From Synaphobranchus kaupii (taxonomy: Eukaryota > Chordata > Actinopteri > Anguilliformes > Synaphobranchidae), in assembly GCA_029718625.1 (NCBI GenBank), contig CM056378.1, positions 66,611,027-66,675,026 of the forward strand: a DNA stretch of 64,000 bases. The letters are read 5' to 3'. The notes below the pieces were generated by a model. That model saw nothing but the letters and a program-made list of their open reading frames with translations. It did no database searches and had not been told where the DNA came from. Below, piece after piece: positions 45,124 to 60,389 of the stretch (the first letter of the stretch is position 1; each line of letters starts with the position of its first letter). The position numbers were made by a program, and so were the translations under genes.

Positions 45124-45185
45124 ATTTTCCCACCTCAGCCTCGTTTTCGTTTCGTATAATTCCAAGATGGCGTCTCGCGTGAATT
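45124..45185. repeat. Right arm of a distant inverted repeat
   Basis: Inverse match of 35873-35927 (CCACCTCAGCCTCGTTTTCG and CCAAGATGGCG). See the left arm. Confidence 0.6.
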
Positions 45186-45477
45186 GGGTGTATAAAGCCT
45201 AATACAGGAATCAATTACCATGCACTTTATGTAGGTCTTCATCATTTAGATGTAGTTTTCCTGAATTTGGCTATGGCTGAATTTAACAACAAACAGGTTT
45301 GGAAGCAATATGAGGAGTGAAGAAGCTTGTGCTACATATTCTTCTTCAAAATAATTAATGAAGGAAGTGGATTAATAGGCTACCCTTTTAGTTTTCTCAG
45401 TCTAGAGCTAGCTAGGTTGACGTTGTTGTCCTAAAGCTAGACTATGCTTGTTGGCTAGATATAGCTATGTAGTAGGT

Positions 45478-46090
45478 GTAGGGACCAACAGCCAGCTGAC
45501 AGTCCTTACACAAACACTGACTGTCACTTTAAGAACATGGAGGCGCGTCTGATGACGTCATCTGCGCGCGCGGCGCTTAAAATCCTCGGCTGGGTCCCGA
45601 TATTACTTCACTCCCCACCTCCCTTCCTCCACTCCCTCACTACCACTGCCTCTCCTACCCGAAGTATGCAAAACTGTCTGAACGTTTTGAGTACAAGTAT
45701 TTGCATGTACAGCATACAATGTACCTGACATTGCGGTTTGCGTCGAGACATTAATTAATATGTAACCATTAATACGTAATTAAGATATAATCAGCAACAT
45801 TAGATTAAAACACAAAGATCCGTTTTCGGGGCACGGAGTAGAGGAGGTGGTAGTGGAGGAAGGGAGGGTGCATTTTTAGAGTATTGGGGCGCACCCCCTA
45901 TCACACAGTGAACCGGTGTGAAGGTTCCCTTCCCCCCACCAAGTTAATAAAACTGACGACCATCCCCCTTATCTTCTCGCCCTTGCATCCAGCGGACTTG
46001 GTCACTTTTCCCTGGGACTCCAACAACACTGCGGAGTTCACAGAGCTCTGGAACTCCCACAATTCTGTGGAGTTCTCCTAATACTGGGTT
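45478..46090 (+). repeat. LTR-like segment with promoter motifs
   Basis: Begins TGTAGGGACC. It has a CRE palindrome TGACGTCA at 45553-45560, a TTAAAA box at 45578-45583 and AATAAA at 45946-45951, in the order of a U3-R-U5 LTR. Composition is GC-rich and similar to fish Ty3/Gypsy LTRs. The right boundary and target duplication were not found. It could instead be a host promoter. Confidence 0.4.
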
Positions 46091-47280
46091 TCACAGAATG
46101 CAGAGGATTGCTGCTATTGCTGAGGAGACTTCTGTGAAAACACAGAGAACGTGGCTCTCCAAAGACCACTGACTTAGCTCGCCTTGCGGTGACTAAGTTT
46201 ACTTCATCCCACGTGGAAACTAGCGTGCGTGCAGCACTGCGCTAGCTGACCACAAGAAACTTCAGCAAAACAAATTTTACAAACAGCGAGAGGGACACCC
46301 CCAGACAACTGGAGGAGACCAGCTGTCATCGTCACCCATGCCGCGAAAATGACACCGGCTCGGACTGCTGGAAAACCTTCACAATTCACAACTCCACGAC
46401 CGTGTGTTCCCAGGAGCGCAACAGCGACCACCGGAGACGACAACACGGGTGGAGGGATCTCCGTAAGACTGACTAAGCATCCCAGGCAGTAGCTACAGTT
46501 TAGTTTAGTCTTAACTGAGGTTAATGTGAATCTGTGGGGTTATATCTGTCCGTTTACTGTTTATTTTAATGAGTTCTGTTCGCCGTGTTTTCCCTGTTCG
46601 AATTGGCTAGCTACCTACATAGAGTAACACCACCCACGTGGTTTCTCTCTTCCTGCATGCTCATTCTTCATTCAACTCTCCACATCAGTGGCGCCCCCAG
46701 CTGTACGCAGAGTATGCAGTCTGCGTACCTTAGCAACAACAGCAAAATTAGTATTTCCATTAAAACTGACGTGAATTGTCAGTCTCTGCGTCTCTGTTTC
46801 TACGATGTTGAGGAATGATATTTGCTTATTGTCTTCGTTGTATTGCCTGGTTATTGTATTTTCCAAGGTTTTGCATATTTCAAACATTTGAAAGTGATTG
46901 GAAGACACAGTTGAAAGTGATTGGAGGATCACCATCCCGCCGTTAACACCGTTGAAAGTGATTGGAGGATCACCTTTTTCTTTAGACCGGGAAAAAGTTT
47001 AGAGTTGCCTTTTTACTTATCAGTAATCAGTTATCTTATCAGTCAAGATAACTAACTTAAACGAATACTTCATAGCATACTGAAAGTCCTTCTTACGATG
47101 CCTGTGTCTACTGCTTCGGTCGAGCGCTCAGCTGTTTGAGACGTCTGAAAACCTACCTACGGAACAGCATGACAGACGCGATTGGCGATTATGAACATTC
47201 ACAATGACTTTGAAATCGACACAGAGCGGGTGCTTAGGGAATTTGACGCAACCGGGACAAGGAGGGTCAATCTCACATTC
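46091..47280. other. No gene recognised
   Basis: Mixed composition. A short direct repeat GTTGAAAGTGATTGGAGGAT appears at about 46910 and 46952. No supported coding sequence. Confidence 0.45.
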
Positions 47281-47283
47281 TAA

Positions 47284-48130
47284 AGCCCTATTCGGACGGG
47301 ATATGTTTTCAGGACAATGTCTGTAAAGTAATTATTACCACAGGACGTCTGTAATGTTAATGGCCGATTCGGACGGGATAAAGTAGGGTAGCTATCTCCG
47401 TAAGCAGCGTCTAGAATTACAGAGATGGGAGTGTCTACTCTATGTTGTCACACCGAAAATGTTCCCCACGAGTCACACAACGTTACACATCCTATCTTCA
47501 CTGCAAACTGAGCCGCCAAAAAAAAAAAAAAACTACGTGGAGACAATGTTGGCATGGCAAACATGTCCACAAAAAGCGTGAGGAATCCTGCAATTACACG
47601 GTATACCTCTTTATTAACGTTAGCTTGAAAAGAAACAGTGTTAGGCCATAACATGTATGTAAGGCTATAGCTAGGCTACAATAGCTTACCTAAAACGGCC
47701 ACAAGCGTTGCCCCACTGTAGCCTACTTTTTAGCCTGTTTTTTTATTTATTTTTTGCTCTCTGTCTTCTTATTTAATGTAACGTTGTTACATTCATTTAG
47801 AGGTCGGTCAATAGTTGGACCGAAGAGAGCACAACCAAAGGCGTCCTCGAGTGCTTACGTGAAAAACCAGTAGAAAAGACTGGGGAAAACTAATTTATCA
47901 CAGGAAATAACAGAATTTGACCGGACATGTCAATTCGCACGGGATAGCTTTAACCTGGGGTCATTTTTACAGGACATTTAACAGTAGGTAAAAGACTCCG
48001 GAATCTTTACTGGTGCGGGAGCGCGCAGTCCGTAAAAGTTAGACATGGGAACTAAAATAGCGGAGCTCTTCCAGTAATTATTACATTACCCCACCTCCCC
48101 CTGTAAAACTTATCCCGTCCGAATAGGGCT
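47284..48130. mobile_element. PIF/Harbinger-like MITE with TAA target
   Basis: 847 bp with inverted ends AGCCCTATTCGGACGGGATA, flanked by TAA (47281-47283 and 48131-48133), the 3-bp target typical of Harbinger transposons. The ATTCGGACGGGATA motif recurs just inside the left end. No transposase frame. Confidence 0.8.
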
Positions 48131-48196
48131 TAAGGGTAAGATGCTGTTTATTTTTATGCAGTGATTGAGGCAACATGTTTTATTTGCAGTGGCGTG

Positions 48197-51089
<2,893 letters not shown>

Positions 51090-51090
<1 letters not shown>

Positions 51091-51540
51091 TGTGGGGGGG
51101 GGGGGGGCAATGGCCCCCTGCCCCCCCCTTTCCAGTGCCCGTGATGGGAATTGGGGGGTGGGACTAGATTTAGCTGTAAATTACACTGGAACAGTATGGA
51201 ACACATGGTTGGCTAAATGGCTTTAAGTCATCAAGGGTCTGACATATCAAACAAGCCTTAAACCATCACTCTGCTGCCAGATATGCAGTATATATGGAAG
51301 GTTGGTTAACTTGAAGGGTTTTTTCTCCTGACTTATTTTTCCATAGAGTTCAATAGGAAAATTGGTCAGTTAAAACATTCAATATCGAGATCCATTCAAA
51401 TGCAGAGAAGTTATAGTATCGCTTGTAGGAGTACCAAAAAATAAGATATCAAGAGTCTTTTGATATTGTTGGGTCAAAGACATCAGGAAGGCATGGCAAG
51501 CAAAGGATATGCAACCAAATATTAAAAATGATTACTTTAT
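51090..51540 (+). repeat. Repeat C fragment
   Basis: After a G run (51093-51107) the sequence follows repeat C from GGGAATTGGGGGGTGGGACT to GATATGCAACCAAATATTAA. Contains the inner inverted motif near 51310-51370. Confidence 0.7.
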
Positions 51541-51544
51541 TCTA

Positions 51545-51790
51545 CATTACGTTAAACTGTCCAATATTTTTTGATGCCCAAAAATGGGGGGGACTATGTA
51601 CGAAAGGTTCTATAAATTCTATAATATAAACGTTTCGTCCGATATGCATGAAAATACCCTAAAATTAAAGCTGACAGTATGCACTTCAACCTCATTGTAC
51701 ACCATTGCACCCTTTCAAACTCAGTGCTAGAGTACAGAACCAAAATAACAAAAAATGTGTCACTGTCCAATTAATTATTGTGTGAACAAA
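51545..51790 (+). mobile_element. Tc1-like 3' fragment
   Basis: GGGGGGGACTATGTACGAAA to TGTCACTGTCCAATTAATTA resembles the non-coding 3' part of Tc1-like elements. It shares its terminal motif with 16595-16632 and 18268-18302. Confidence 0.55.
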
Positions 51791-52194
51791 TACTTCTTTA
51801 TAGCAAAGTAGAATTTTGGACATTAGTTATCTAATTTGAAAAATGTACAAAATAAAATTTAAATTTAACAAAAATATATTTGTTGTTTGTCATTATTGAA
51901 TCAGTTTTATTTGCAATGTCTCATACAATTTGTCACTTTATATTTGTTAAATATGTTATATTTGTAATGTTATTTGGTATTATTCTGGTCTATTCGGGTG
52001 TTTTCACAGCACACTAATTTAACTTTCTAGTGGTGTGTATACATTGTCTAGTGGATATGTTAATTCGCAGTCATCTTCAGTTATGTTTATTCAACGTTCA
52101 AGTGGATGTATAGCAATAGTTATCATAATTACATTTTTGTAAAAAATGGATACCTCCCAAACAAAAAACACTGGGAATTAATAACAAATATCTG

Positions 52195-53525
52195 TGCTCT
52201 ATCGTGGCGATCTTAGCCCTTTGTCTAAACACATGGCGTAAAGTGCATTTAGTGCATGTCCAAGTCCACTTTTGCTAGTTTGACCAATCAAAATGTAATA
52301 TCCCATTCCCTTTAAAAGCCTGCTTTTCCACCTGGCGGACTGCTTATATGATGGTGAAACAGACATGCTCATGCGTGTTTAGTGCGATCAAGGAATAGGC
52401 TATATGGATCAATAGTATGACCAATATTATTCGGACTAACCATTATGAGTTCCCTGTAATTCCCGACAGTGCTGTTATTTTACAAAATATATGCGGTTAA
52501 ATTCCGTTAAAAGCACCTGCAACAGCTGAGAATAAGCTACCAATGGCTTCCGTCTCACCTGAGAAAACGCCAAATTAGCCTGCTTGTTTAACGAATTTCG
52601 TTTGATTATGCAATGAAGCATTGTCAAACATCAATTCCATGAGGATGTTCTCATGGAGTTCTCGAAGTTCAAGCTTCATCCAAAGTTCATTATGTGCATT
52701 CTAATATTGATTAATAACATAAATACCGTTATTGTGCCTTAATGATGACACTAAATACAATAAAGCTGTCAGGTTGGCAACCCATAGGTACACGCATATT
52801 TCCCCTTGTTTTATAATGTCCTGCTTATGTAAATGTGACCAACCTGTTTTACTGGTAGCGTAATGCTTTAAATCACTCAGGAAGACTGTGAAAAGTCCGA
52901 TTTACAGCAGGGGAAACAGACCTGCTCCTGCATAAAGTTACAGCACACATGCAGAGAATGGCATTAAAATTAATTGTGAATTAATTGTGTAACATGCTGC
53001 AAATATGTTTTTCGTTTCTAATTAGACGCTTAGTTCTCTATAAAATCATTTTTTTCAGTTATGGACTAACAGGTGAAATCAGTGGGGTTTTAATAAGCTG
53101 AGAGTATGGAAACCTTGTCACTGTAATTTAAAAAATATGAAGGTCGAAAAAACCTTATGCACAGCGAATCCGCTGTAGCCAAGGCTATTTGATAAACAAC
53201 AAATGCAATATTTTTTCAGTCAAAACCATTCTATTTACTTACAGGCTGTAGGCCTAGAGAGCTGTATTGTAATGACATCTGAAATGCATTTTCAGAACTC
53301 AAATGTCCATCTATTGCAGTGCGCGAGTTTTCCATTGAATTACAATTCACGCATTCGGTGTAAATGACAATTCGCGCATTAGGCTTGATATAGGTGTTAT
53401 CAGCAAAGTTTTCAATGGATAGCCATTGTCCTGTAACAGAAGATTGTCCCCCCGGAAGATTAGGCTACAGGAAATATTGGCAAATATAGCTTGATCCAGG
53501 ATAATTGCGAATAGTCTATACATGT
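52195..53525 (+). repeat. Repeat B, copy 3
   Basis: The longest uninterrupted copy: it aligns with 15091-16195 at the left and, inverted, with 33342-35040 at the right. Non-coding. Confidence 0.75.
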
Positions 53526-53814
53526 AACCTTACACGTACCATCGCACATCGCCTGGATGCTGATGGAGCGGGCTGAAAGCAATTTAATGCGCTTTGACCT
53601 ATGGACCCTTTTATTATTATGAATTTTTTGATATAGCCTACACAATGATAATATTTCACATTGCAATCTTGATATTTTTAGTCATGCTTGTGCGTGCCCG
53701 TGTGTAACAGACGGGAGGGTGTACGCGCGTTGTGCACACGCCTATGTAGACGCGTTTGGCTTGATCAAAAGCCGAAAAAGACAGGAAATTCAAATGAGAA
53801 CCTCCAAGCCAAAG

Positions 53815-54105
53815 TTCAGTTCTCTACACTATCAGGGTGATGCTTTGAGGCTCGTTTGATACCTCTGGCCCTTGATGACTTACAGCCATTTAGCCAACCA
53901 TGTGTTCCATACTATTCCTGTGTAATTTACAGCTTAATCTAGTTCCAACCCCCCTATTCCCATAGAGATCCATTCAAATGCAGAGAGGTTATAGCATTGC
54001 TTGTAAGAGTACCTGAAAATAAGATATCAAGACTCTTTTGATGTTGGGTCACAGATATCAGGAAGTCATGGCATGCAAATGATATGCAACCAAATATTAC
54101 AGGTG
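53815..54105 (-). repeat. Repeat C fragment
   Basis: Shares CCCTTGATGACTTACAGCCA and AGATATCAAGACTCTTTTGA with the other C copies and ends at GATATGCAACCAAATATTAC. Confidence 0.7.
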
Positions 54106-54219
54106 ACTTTATTTAAATTTATGTTAATTACTTTTGGTTCCCTAAAATGGGGGAAACTATGTGTGAAAATAGCTACAATTGCTAAAGTAGAAATAGAAAT
54201 AGTAGTTTGTCACAGTATC

Positions 54220-54945
54220 AATGTTTTTTTGATCAAATGCCAGGATCCCATGAGGGTGTTAGTTGGGTAGTTGGTCGGCCCTTCGCGTATGCTCAGCTGA
54301 TCATCGACTCCTGCCAGTTCTGGCTGCAACCGGAACGCCGCACTCCAGATGACAACGTGAAGCCGGTGGCACTGGAGCAGTTTGTTATGGGGCTCCCGAA
54401 AGGGACTTCCAACTGGCTTGGGTGCCATCAACCAACCTCCAAGTGCGGTTATGCAGCTGGTGGAGAACCATCTCTCTGTTGGAGAGGACACAAGGCGGGA
54501 GGAGCAGCAAAGCAGACTGGCTAAAGGCTCCTCTCTTTTTCGTCCCTGTCCCTGGAACCCCCCCAATTATCTGCATCCTTAGCCTATCCCATGCCCAGGT
54601 CCCGTTTCCCCCAAACCTTTAACCTGCCTACTCCTGTCCCGGTCTCAGGTCATGCGAGTATGTCAGAAATGTGAAGGGAGGGGTGTTGGCGTTTCAGATG
54701 TGAGGGGCATTTCATAAAGGGCTGCCCCTTTATGGAGGTTAACATCACTCGTCCTACTCCGCAAGCCATGCATCCTTCCCCCGCTCCAGCAGAGACGCAT
54801 CTCATAGTAATTATGAAAGGGGATACAATCCAGGCATTGTTGGACTTGGGCTGTTATCGTACCCTTGTACATCAATGTCTGGTTCCACCAGAGGCTATTG
54901 ATAGACTCACGGATGTGGGTATTCGTTGTGTGAACAGTAGCGATG
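54220..54945 (+). pseudogene. Ty3/Gypsy Gag-protease remnant
   Basis: A first frame encodes a SCAN-like capsid segment (RTPDDNVKPVALEQFVMGLP). This passes by frameshift near 54445 into MQLVENHLSVGEDTRREEQQ, the same domain's end. A zinc knuckle follows with its halves in two frames (CQKCEG near 54664, and HFIKGC near 54710). A protease-like block begins at 54732, with LLDLGCYRTLVHQ where the family has a D-S/T-G active-site motif; the middle residue here is Leu. The remnant ends where another repeat enters near 54946. At least three breaks make it dead. Confidence 0.75.
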
Positions 54946-55130
54946 GGACGCTCGACACTCACGTGTCGACACGGTGTCGAGTTTTCAAATCACTGCTGTT
55001 TCGAAGTAGTGCTCCGAGGCTTGTTTCAAATCACGTGATCACGGAAACCGAAGCTTCGGACGTCACGGTGACATCTGTCATTGTGGGCGGTATCTTGAAC
55101 CAATACATGCTAAACCAAGAGCCGACCTGT
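54946..55130. repeat. hAT-like end fragment
   Basis: AGCGATGGGACGCTCGACAC then TTTCAAATCACGTGATCACG and GAAGCTTCGG resemble a fish hAT terminal region. No second end was found. Confidence 0.35.
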
Positions 55131-55314
55131 TGAGATGTGTCAGGCTGTCAGCTATACGGATCTGGGATCAGAGGCTCTTTTCATTCACATATGAACCTCC
55201 ATTCAGATGTACGTGGAAAGACACGGGATTTCTGTGTATCTGTGCAAAACCTCTGATTCCAGATCAGCTCTCCCACCCACCCAACTTCCAAAATATTAAA
55301 ATGGTTCAAAGTAA

Positions 55315-55495
55315 GAAGACCAAATGTGACAAAATTAAATAAATAAGCAATGAAATAGATAATGTAATACATATATAAGCAATTAAATAAATAAATAAAC
55401 AATTAAATAACTAAATTAGCAATGAAATAAATCAATATCTATTCGTTATTCTATGCCTCTTATTTATTTAATCGCATATTTATTTCAAAATATAT
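55315..55495. repeat. AT-rich simple repeat
   Basis: Degenerate AATAAATAAGCAATGAAATA-type units. Confidence 0.7.
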
Positions 55496-55499
55496 CGGC

Positions 55500-57165
55500 C
55501 TGTCAAAGATGAAAGGGACAGGGAGGGTCAGCTGTGATTATTGGTTGCTCAGTCCATAGACATAAAAACCTAGAAACCGCTCAGATTTCTACACGGCCGC
55601 CATATTAGGAGGTCAAGATAAGCATATTTTGGTAGTATATTGACTGATGCAGACTTCCCCTGATAAAATATACTATAACTCGCTTATTTCTCGACTAATT
55701 TTGTAAAAATTGACTTGTTATAAAGATGAGAAATATCTGCATAACACAGGTTACCTCATTTCCAAATTTCCCAGAACAGCTAGCCTATTTGTAAAAAACC
55801 CTTTTAACTATTATAGCCTACAGGAGTTGTCAAAATGTAGGGTTTTTTTTAAAGTTGTAAATTAATTTATCATTTCAGAGAAATATGAATAGGCTACTAT
55901 AATTGGGACATCAACGACAACCACTAAGGGGCAGCCGTGGATAGGGTAAGCGTAATAAAAAGGGGTAATAATGAACGCAAACCCATAGTTTTCCTTATTC
56001 CAGGACATCACATTCTTCAGAAATATATTAATATAGCCATTTGGTCTTCCGTACCCAAGTCGTGGGGTTTCGTCAGAGGAGAGGGAGAGATTTGAGAGTG
56101 CATTTTGAAGAGATATTGTTAATAAAGGAAGGTTCATGTAAGGCGTCTTTTGTATGGCATTATTTCTAACAAGAGACCCCATAAAAAGCATGGTGCATGA
56201 TTTGTGACCGGCACCTGTCCTATTAAAATGCTTCGTCACTTGCGGTCAACGCATCCCGATATTTCAGTATTACCATGGAATCCTGCTGTGACTCAAGCTG
56301 GACCATCTAAGCTAGGTAGCCTATAGCCTAATAGAGCACCAAAGATTTATCTCAATGTTTAAAAACGCAAGTTATTGAAGTTCGTGAAGTTAATGAAGTT
56401 CCCCACATGCATGTTATTTATTAACTGTTTTAAATCACGGTAGCAATCCACTTATGCCAGGAAGCCCTGAAAACATATTAAGAAAAGAACTCCCATAGAA
56501 TGACTACTAATAAGAATAAGAATAACAGTAATGTGATTAAAAATATGGCTACCTATCTGTGTGCTATTTAATATACATTTCCTTTCAACGATGCTATGAG
56601 CTGGGGGAAAGCTGATACGCTTTAAATATGAACCAGTAAATGGCGAAAATTGTTTTTCAAATAATTGGAATTTATTTTTGCAATTTAGGCTACTCTCCTT
56701 ATCAGACATGCAAGAGGAAATAGAAGGGTATTTGTCGATATGATGGCATTATGTTCATGAAACATTTTCATTTCACTTTTATAATGGTAATTATCGTCAT
56801 CTCATCATGCGAATATGTTTAATTTGTACAACATTTTTAATGAATTTAGATTTAGTTGGAGAGGGTTTTGAGAATACATGGCAAAATAATTAATATTCTA
56901 AACCTGAGTTTTACAAGAATCAAGAAAGTTTCATAAATTTAGATTTATCGCCGTTGTGAAGTGTAATTTAGACCACGAGATGTCACTAGAGAGGCAGGTG
57001 TCAAATGGTTCATGACACTGACACTTCAACCAACAAAATCGCTTCAACCGTGTCAATGTTTCAGAAAGCTTCGCTCTGCCCATTACTAGTGCACAGTGAT
57101 TTTCATTATTATCCGACTCCACGGTTTGCATTCTCAATATTGTGGGACAAAAATATAGCATGGTG
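55500..57165. other. No gene recognised; holds a copy of the 4.0-kb repeat
   Basis: 55725-55790 is the inverted counterpart of 3960-4060. The rest is AT-rich with no supported coding sequence. Confidence 0.5.
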
Positions 57166-57438
57166 GCTGGAATTAGTGCCCCCCCCCCTGGAGCCATCCC
57201 TTAGAAGGGGGGTCCTGTCATGGTTATTTGCAGCCTTTGCTTTTCTACATTTTTGGTTTCCTTTTTGGCGTCGTCAGACGCTCTATCGGATTTTTTCCGC
57301 CACCGTATTCGTATCTTGCCCGACAACTATTCCCTTCACCTGTTTTGCGTTTCCTGCCGGCTATAAATACCTCAGGACATTTCCGCACTTCGATATTGTC
57401 TTTGCTATGTTGACAAACGAAGTCGGTACGGGTACGGT

Positions 57439-57598
57439 TGTTACGTTAGATAGATTGACTCGGACACACGCTTTTAATTCACAACAACTCTGCTTTACTT
57501 CGTCATGCCACACTTCTCACAACGCACTCACGCACACTCATGATAACGTATCTACGTCTTACGTGCCAGTCTCTTAAAGGCATAGACTGGACATAACA
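57439..57598 (-). repeat. 3' LTR of the Mag-type element
   Basis: 160 bp, identical to the 5' copy. Adjacent inside (57599-57615) is a purine-rich tract, on the minus strand GGAGGGGGGAGGAAA. Confidence 0.95.
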
Positions 57599-57720
57599 TT
57601 TCCTCCCCCCTCCGAAAAGGAACTAAAATAGTATGAGTGAAGAACAGTGCAAGAAACCAAGATCAACTAAACAGCAGAGCAATAGCAATGTCCATAGAAC
57701 TGTATACCCCTTTTCCCAAC

Positions 57721-59215
57721 CTAGGTATGATAGGACGTAACATAGTCCTCCAGGGTAACGGGCCGAGTTCGGACCCTCACTGGCCTGGGATCCAGCATCA
57801 CAGGCTCCCGATGCTGTGGTGCCACTGGCTCGTCTGGTGCAGCCCACACCGGAGCCGGAGGTGGCCCAGGGTCCATGCCCATGCGAGCTGGTGCTGTCTC
57901 TGCTGGATGATCTGGAGATGAGGGCGCTGGAACTTTCCTCAGCCTGCAGGCGTGCCAACGTGAGCCGTCGTCCAGTAGAAAGGTTGCAGGGCCGAGACTC
58001 CGTGTGACTTGTCTGGGCTGGGACCAGAATGACGACATCTTGTTGAGGCGATGCGGGCGCCGAGTCCTGACCCAGTCAGAGACCTGGATTGAAGGAGGCC
58101 GTGCCCTGCGCCACCTGTCCACTTTCTCCTTTGTCTTCTGCTGCCGAGCCACCACGATCTCCTGTGTGTGCGAGAGCGAGGGCCTATTGGGCATTACAGT
58201 GGGTGCCCGGAGCCTGTGCAGTGGGAGTTCAATGTCCCGACCCAGCATCAGCAGTGATGGTGACACCTGAGTTGTGCAGTGCGGACTCGCCCTGTAGTGC
58301 AGCACTGTCTGATTGAGTGCGACGTCGAATGTACAGCCTTGTGCCATATGCGCACGGATGCCGTTCTTCAGTGTGGCGTTGAAGCGCTCCACGCCTCCGT
58401 TGGCCTGAGGGTGGTAGAACGCCGTTCGGATGTGCTTGACGCCCTTGCCAGCCAGGAAATCTGAGAATTCCGCAGCGGTGAACTGGGGTCCGTTGTCAGT
58501 CGTCACCGCCTTAGGCAACCCCCAGCGTGCGAACAGACCGTCCAGTATTTGGATTATGACACGTGACGTCACTGTTCCCACTGGCACCACCTCTGGCCAC
58601 TTGGAGTGGAGATCATACATGACTACGAGAAAGCGTTGGTGATGAGGAACACCACGGCCATGGATTTCACCACATATATCCAGTTGTATATGGCTCCAGG
58701 GGCGGGAAGGCCATGGAAGTGGCTGTAGGGGCGCAGGAGCTGGGGGCCCCGTCTTGCCACTGAGAAGGCAAGCAGAGCAGTCTTGGACCAGATGCTCGAT
58801 GTCCCGGTCGATGGCCGGCCACCATACCAGTTCGCGGCACCTCCGCTTGAGTTTAACCACTCCCAGGTGCCCCTCATGTGCCATCACTAGCACACGGGCG
58901 CGCAGGCTGGTCGGAATGACGGTGCAGAGTCCCCTTGAAACACACGTGTCTGCCCAGCAGGACAACTCATCCTTCACCCTGGAGAATGGTTTCAGCTCCT
59001 CTGGGATCCTGGCTGGCCAGCCGTTTCTGATGTACATGCGCAGCCTGGACATTATTGGGTCTTTGTCTGATTCTGTTTGCAGTTCTTCCAGCGTGACTGC
59101 AGGCTGCAGAGGCGTGTACAGCGTCTGGATGAGGACTGGTTCCTCGTCGTCTGTTGAGATACACAGGTTTGGCGGAACAGAGGGCTTTGGGGCCGCGATG
59201 GAGCATGAGAGGAGG
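57721..59215 (-). CDS. Integrase of the Mag-type element
   Basis: Integrase inserts the element's cDNA into host DNA. The frame is open from about the deletion junction (59190-59235) to the stop at 57721; the first ATG is at 59052, giving 443 codons. An HHCC zinc-binding domain (HEGHLG, then CSAC) precedes the rve core. The acidic triad is in HIQLDICG, TTDNGPQF and NGGVERFN, and YHPQANG precedes the glutamate. A C-terminal part with basic and Pro-rich segments follows. No stop or frameshift interrupts it. The frame differs from that of gag-protease because of the internal deletion, so the two cannot form one polyprotein without frameshifting. Confidence 0.9.
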
Positions 59216-60389
59216 TCAGGTCTAAGAACAGGTCCAGGCCGAGCAGGTTAGCCCCCTGGCGTACCACTGTGAATGGGAAGGAAGGCAGGTGCTTTTTCCC
59301 ATAGCTGGCAGGCAGGTTAACGGTGCCCACCACATCGATCTTAGCGTTTCCGTACCCCCGCAGAGGAAGTCTGGGTCGTGGGCCAAGTGGAATGTGGGAA
59401 AAGAACATTTTGTACGTAGCCTGATTGAGCAGTGATGCTGCAGCTCCGGTATCCACAAGCAGCGGGACCCCCACCTCCCCCAGCTGTATAGTGCATGTCT
59501 TGAACGATGCGCTTGTGGAGAACACATTACTAACATCACGAGGGTTAGAAGTAAATTGGTTGGTCTGGGCAGGACTGTTACGTGAGGGTGCATTGGATGT
59601 GGCTGAACAGCAAACTTTTGCAAAATGGTTGAGCTTCCCACAATTTCTGCAAGTTTGGCTGCGGGCAGGGCACTGTGGTGCTCTAGATGCATGGGAGGAT
59701 GAGCCACAGTTGGCGCAGTTACTCCTGGCGACCACCTGAGGGCGCTGTCTGACCATTTGTAACATAGCAACGTCAGTCCCAGTGTCAGCGGAGACTTGTG
59801 GTGTCACGTGATGAGTCGGCGCCTGTTGCTTGTATGCGTCATCAGCTGTGTTCAGCAGGGTAGAACACTCTAATGCCGACTCCACTTGCAAAGCAGTTTT
59901 GATAGCGTCAGCCAGTGACAGATTGTCTGGCTCCATCAAAGGTTTTTCTTTTGTTTTCTCACACGAGGTGCCTACAATCAGCTGATCTCTGATCATTTGA
60001 TCATGCAGCGCACCATAGTCACAGTGTCGGGCGAGATCGCGGAGGTCTGCCACGAAAGCTTGTATGGACTCACCCTGTCGCTGGTGGCGCTTCCGTAGTT
60101 TGTACCTGCGCATCAGAACTCGTTGTTTCCCCGCAAAGTGACCAGTCAGTAACGCCACAGCTTCAGCAAATGTTGTTGCAGATCCGAGTGCTTCCAGGAT
60201 TCGCTGTCCCTCGTTCCCGAAGCAGTGGACGGGAAGGGCTCTCTTGCGCGTGGCGGGCTTCTGTGCTTCCGTGAATCCCATTGCGTCAATATAGGCATTG
60301 AAACCTGATAACCATCGTGCCCATGGCACTGCAGGCTCCCCCGGTACCGCTAGGAATGGGTCCGGTGGAGGGAGATTAAATCCAGCCAT
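59052..60389 (-). CDS. Gag-protease of the Mag-type element
   Basis: 445 codons from the ATG at 60389 (MAGFNLPPPDPF), which lies only 15 bases inside the 5' LTR. The first 230 residues are a capsid-like domain. Then come two zinc knuckles, CANCGSSSHASRAPQC (CX2CX4HX6C, a form seen in Mag-type elements) and CRNCGKLNHFAKVC (CX2CX4HX4C). A retropepsin follows with VDTGAAASLL as active site. The protease runs to GLDLF and then, after the deletion junction, into about 55 unrelated residues read out of frame. I preferred this ATG because longer frames would start inside the LTR. Confidence 0.9.
   Translation of the reverse strand: MAGFNLPPPDPFLAVPGEPAVPWARWLSGFNAYIDAMGFTEAQKPATRKRALPVHCFGNEGQRILEALGSATTFAEAVALLTGHFAGKQRVLMRRYKLRKRHQRQGESIQAFVADLRDLARHCDYGALHDQMIRDQLIVGTSCEKTKEKPLMEPDNLSLADAIKTALQVESALECSTLLNTADDAYKQQAPTHHVTPQVSADTGTDVAMLQMVRQRPQVVARSNCANCGSSSHASRAPQCPARSQTCRNCGKLNHFAKVCCSATSNAPSRNSPAQTNQFTSNPRDVSNVFSTSASFKTCTIQLGEVGVPLLVDTGAAASLLNQATYKMFFSHIPLGPRPRLPLRGYGNAKIDVVGTVNLPASYGKKHLPSFPFTVVRQGANLLGLDLFLDLTSSHAPSRPQSPLFRQTCVSQQTTRNQSSSRRCTRLCSLQSRWKNCKQNQTKTQ

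Noticed and set aside
46204..46446. Small minus-strand frame in the GC-rich region near 46.3 kb
   Set aside because: No splice sites, start context or motif; compatible with chance in GC-rich DNA next to an LTR-like segment.
57005..57577. Plus-strand 190-codon frame
   Set aside because: It crosses from flanking DNA through the Gypsy LTR into the nested element's LTR, so it cannot be one gene.
58754..59251. Plus-strand frames opposite gag and integrase
   Set aside because: Antisense shadows of the Mag-type element's coding strand.
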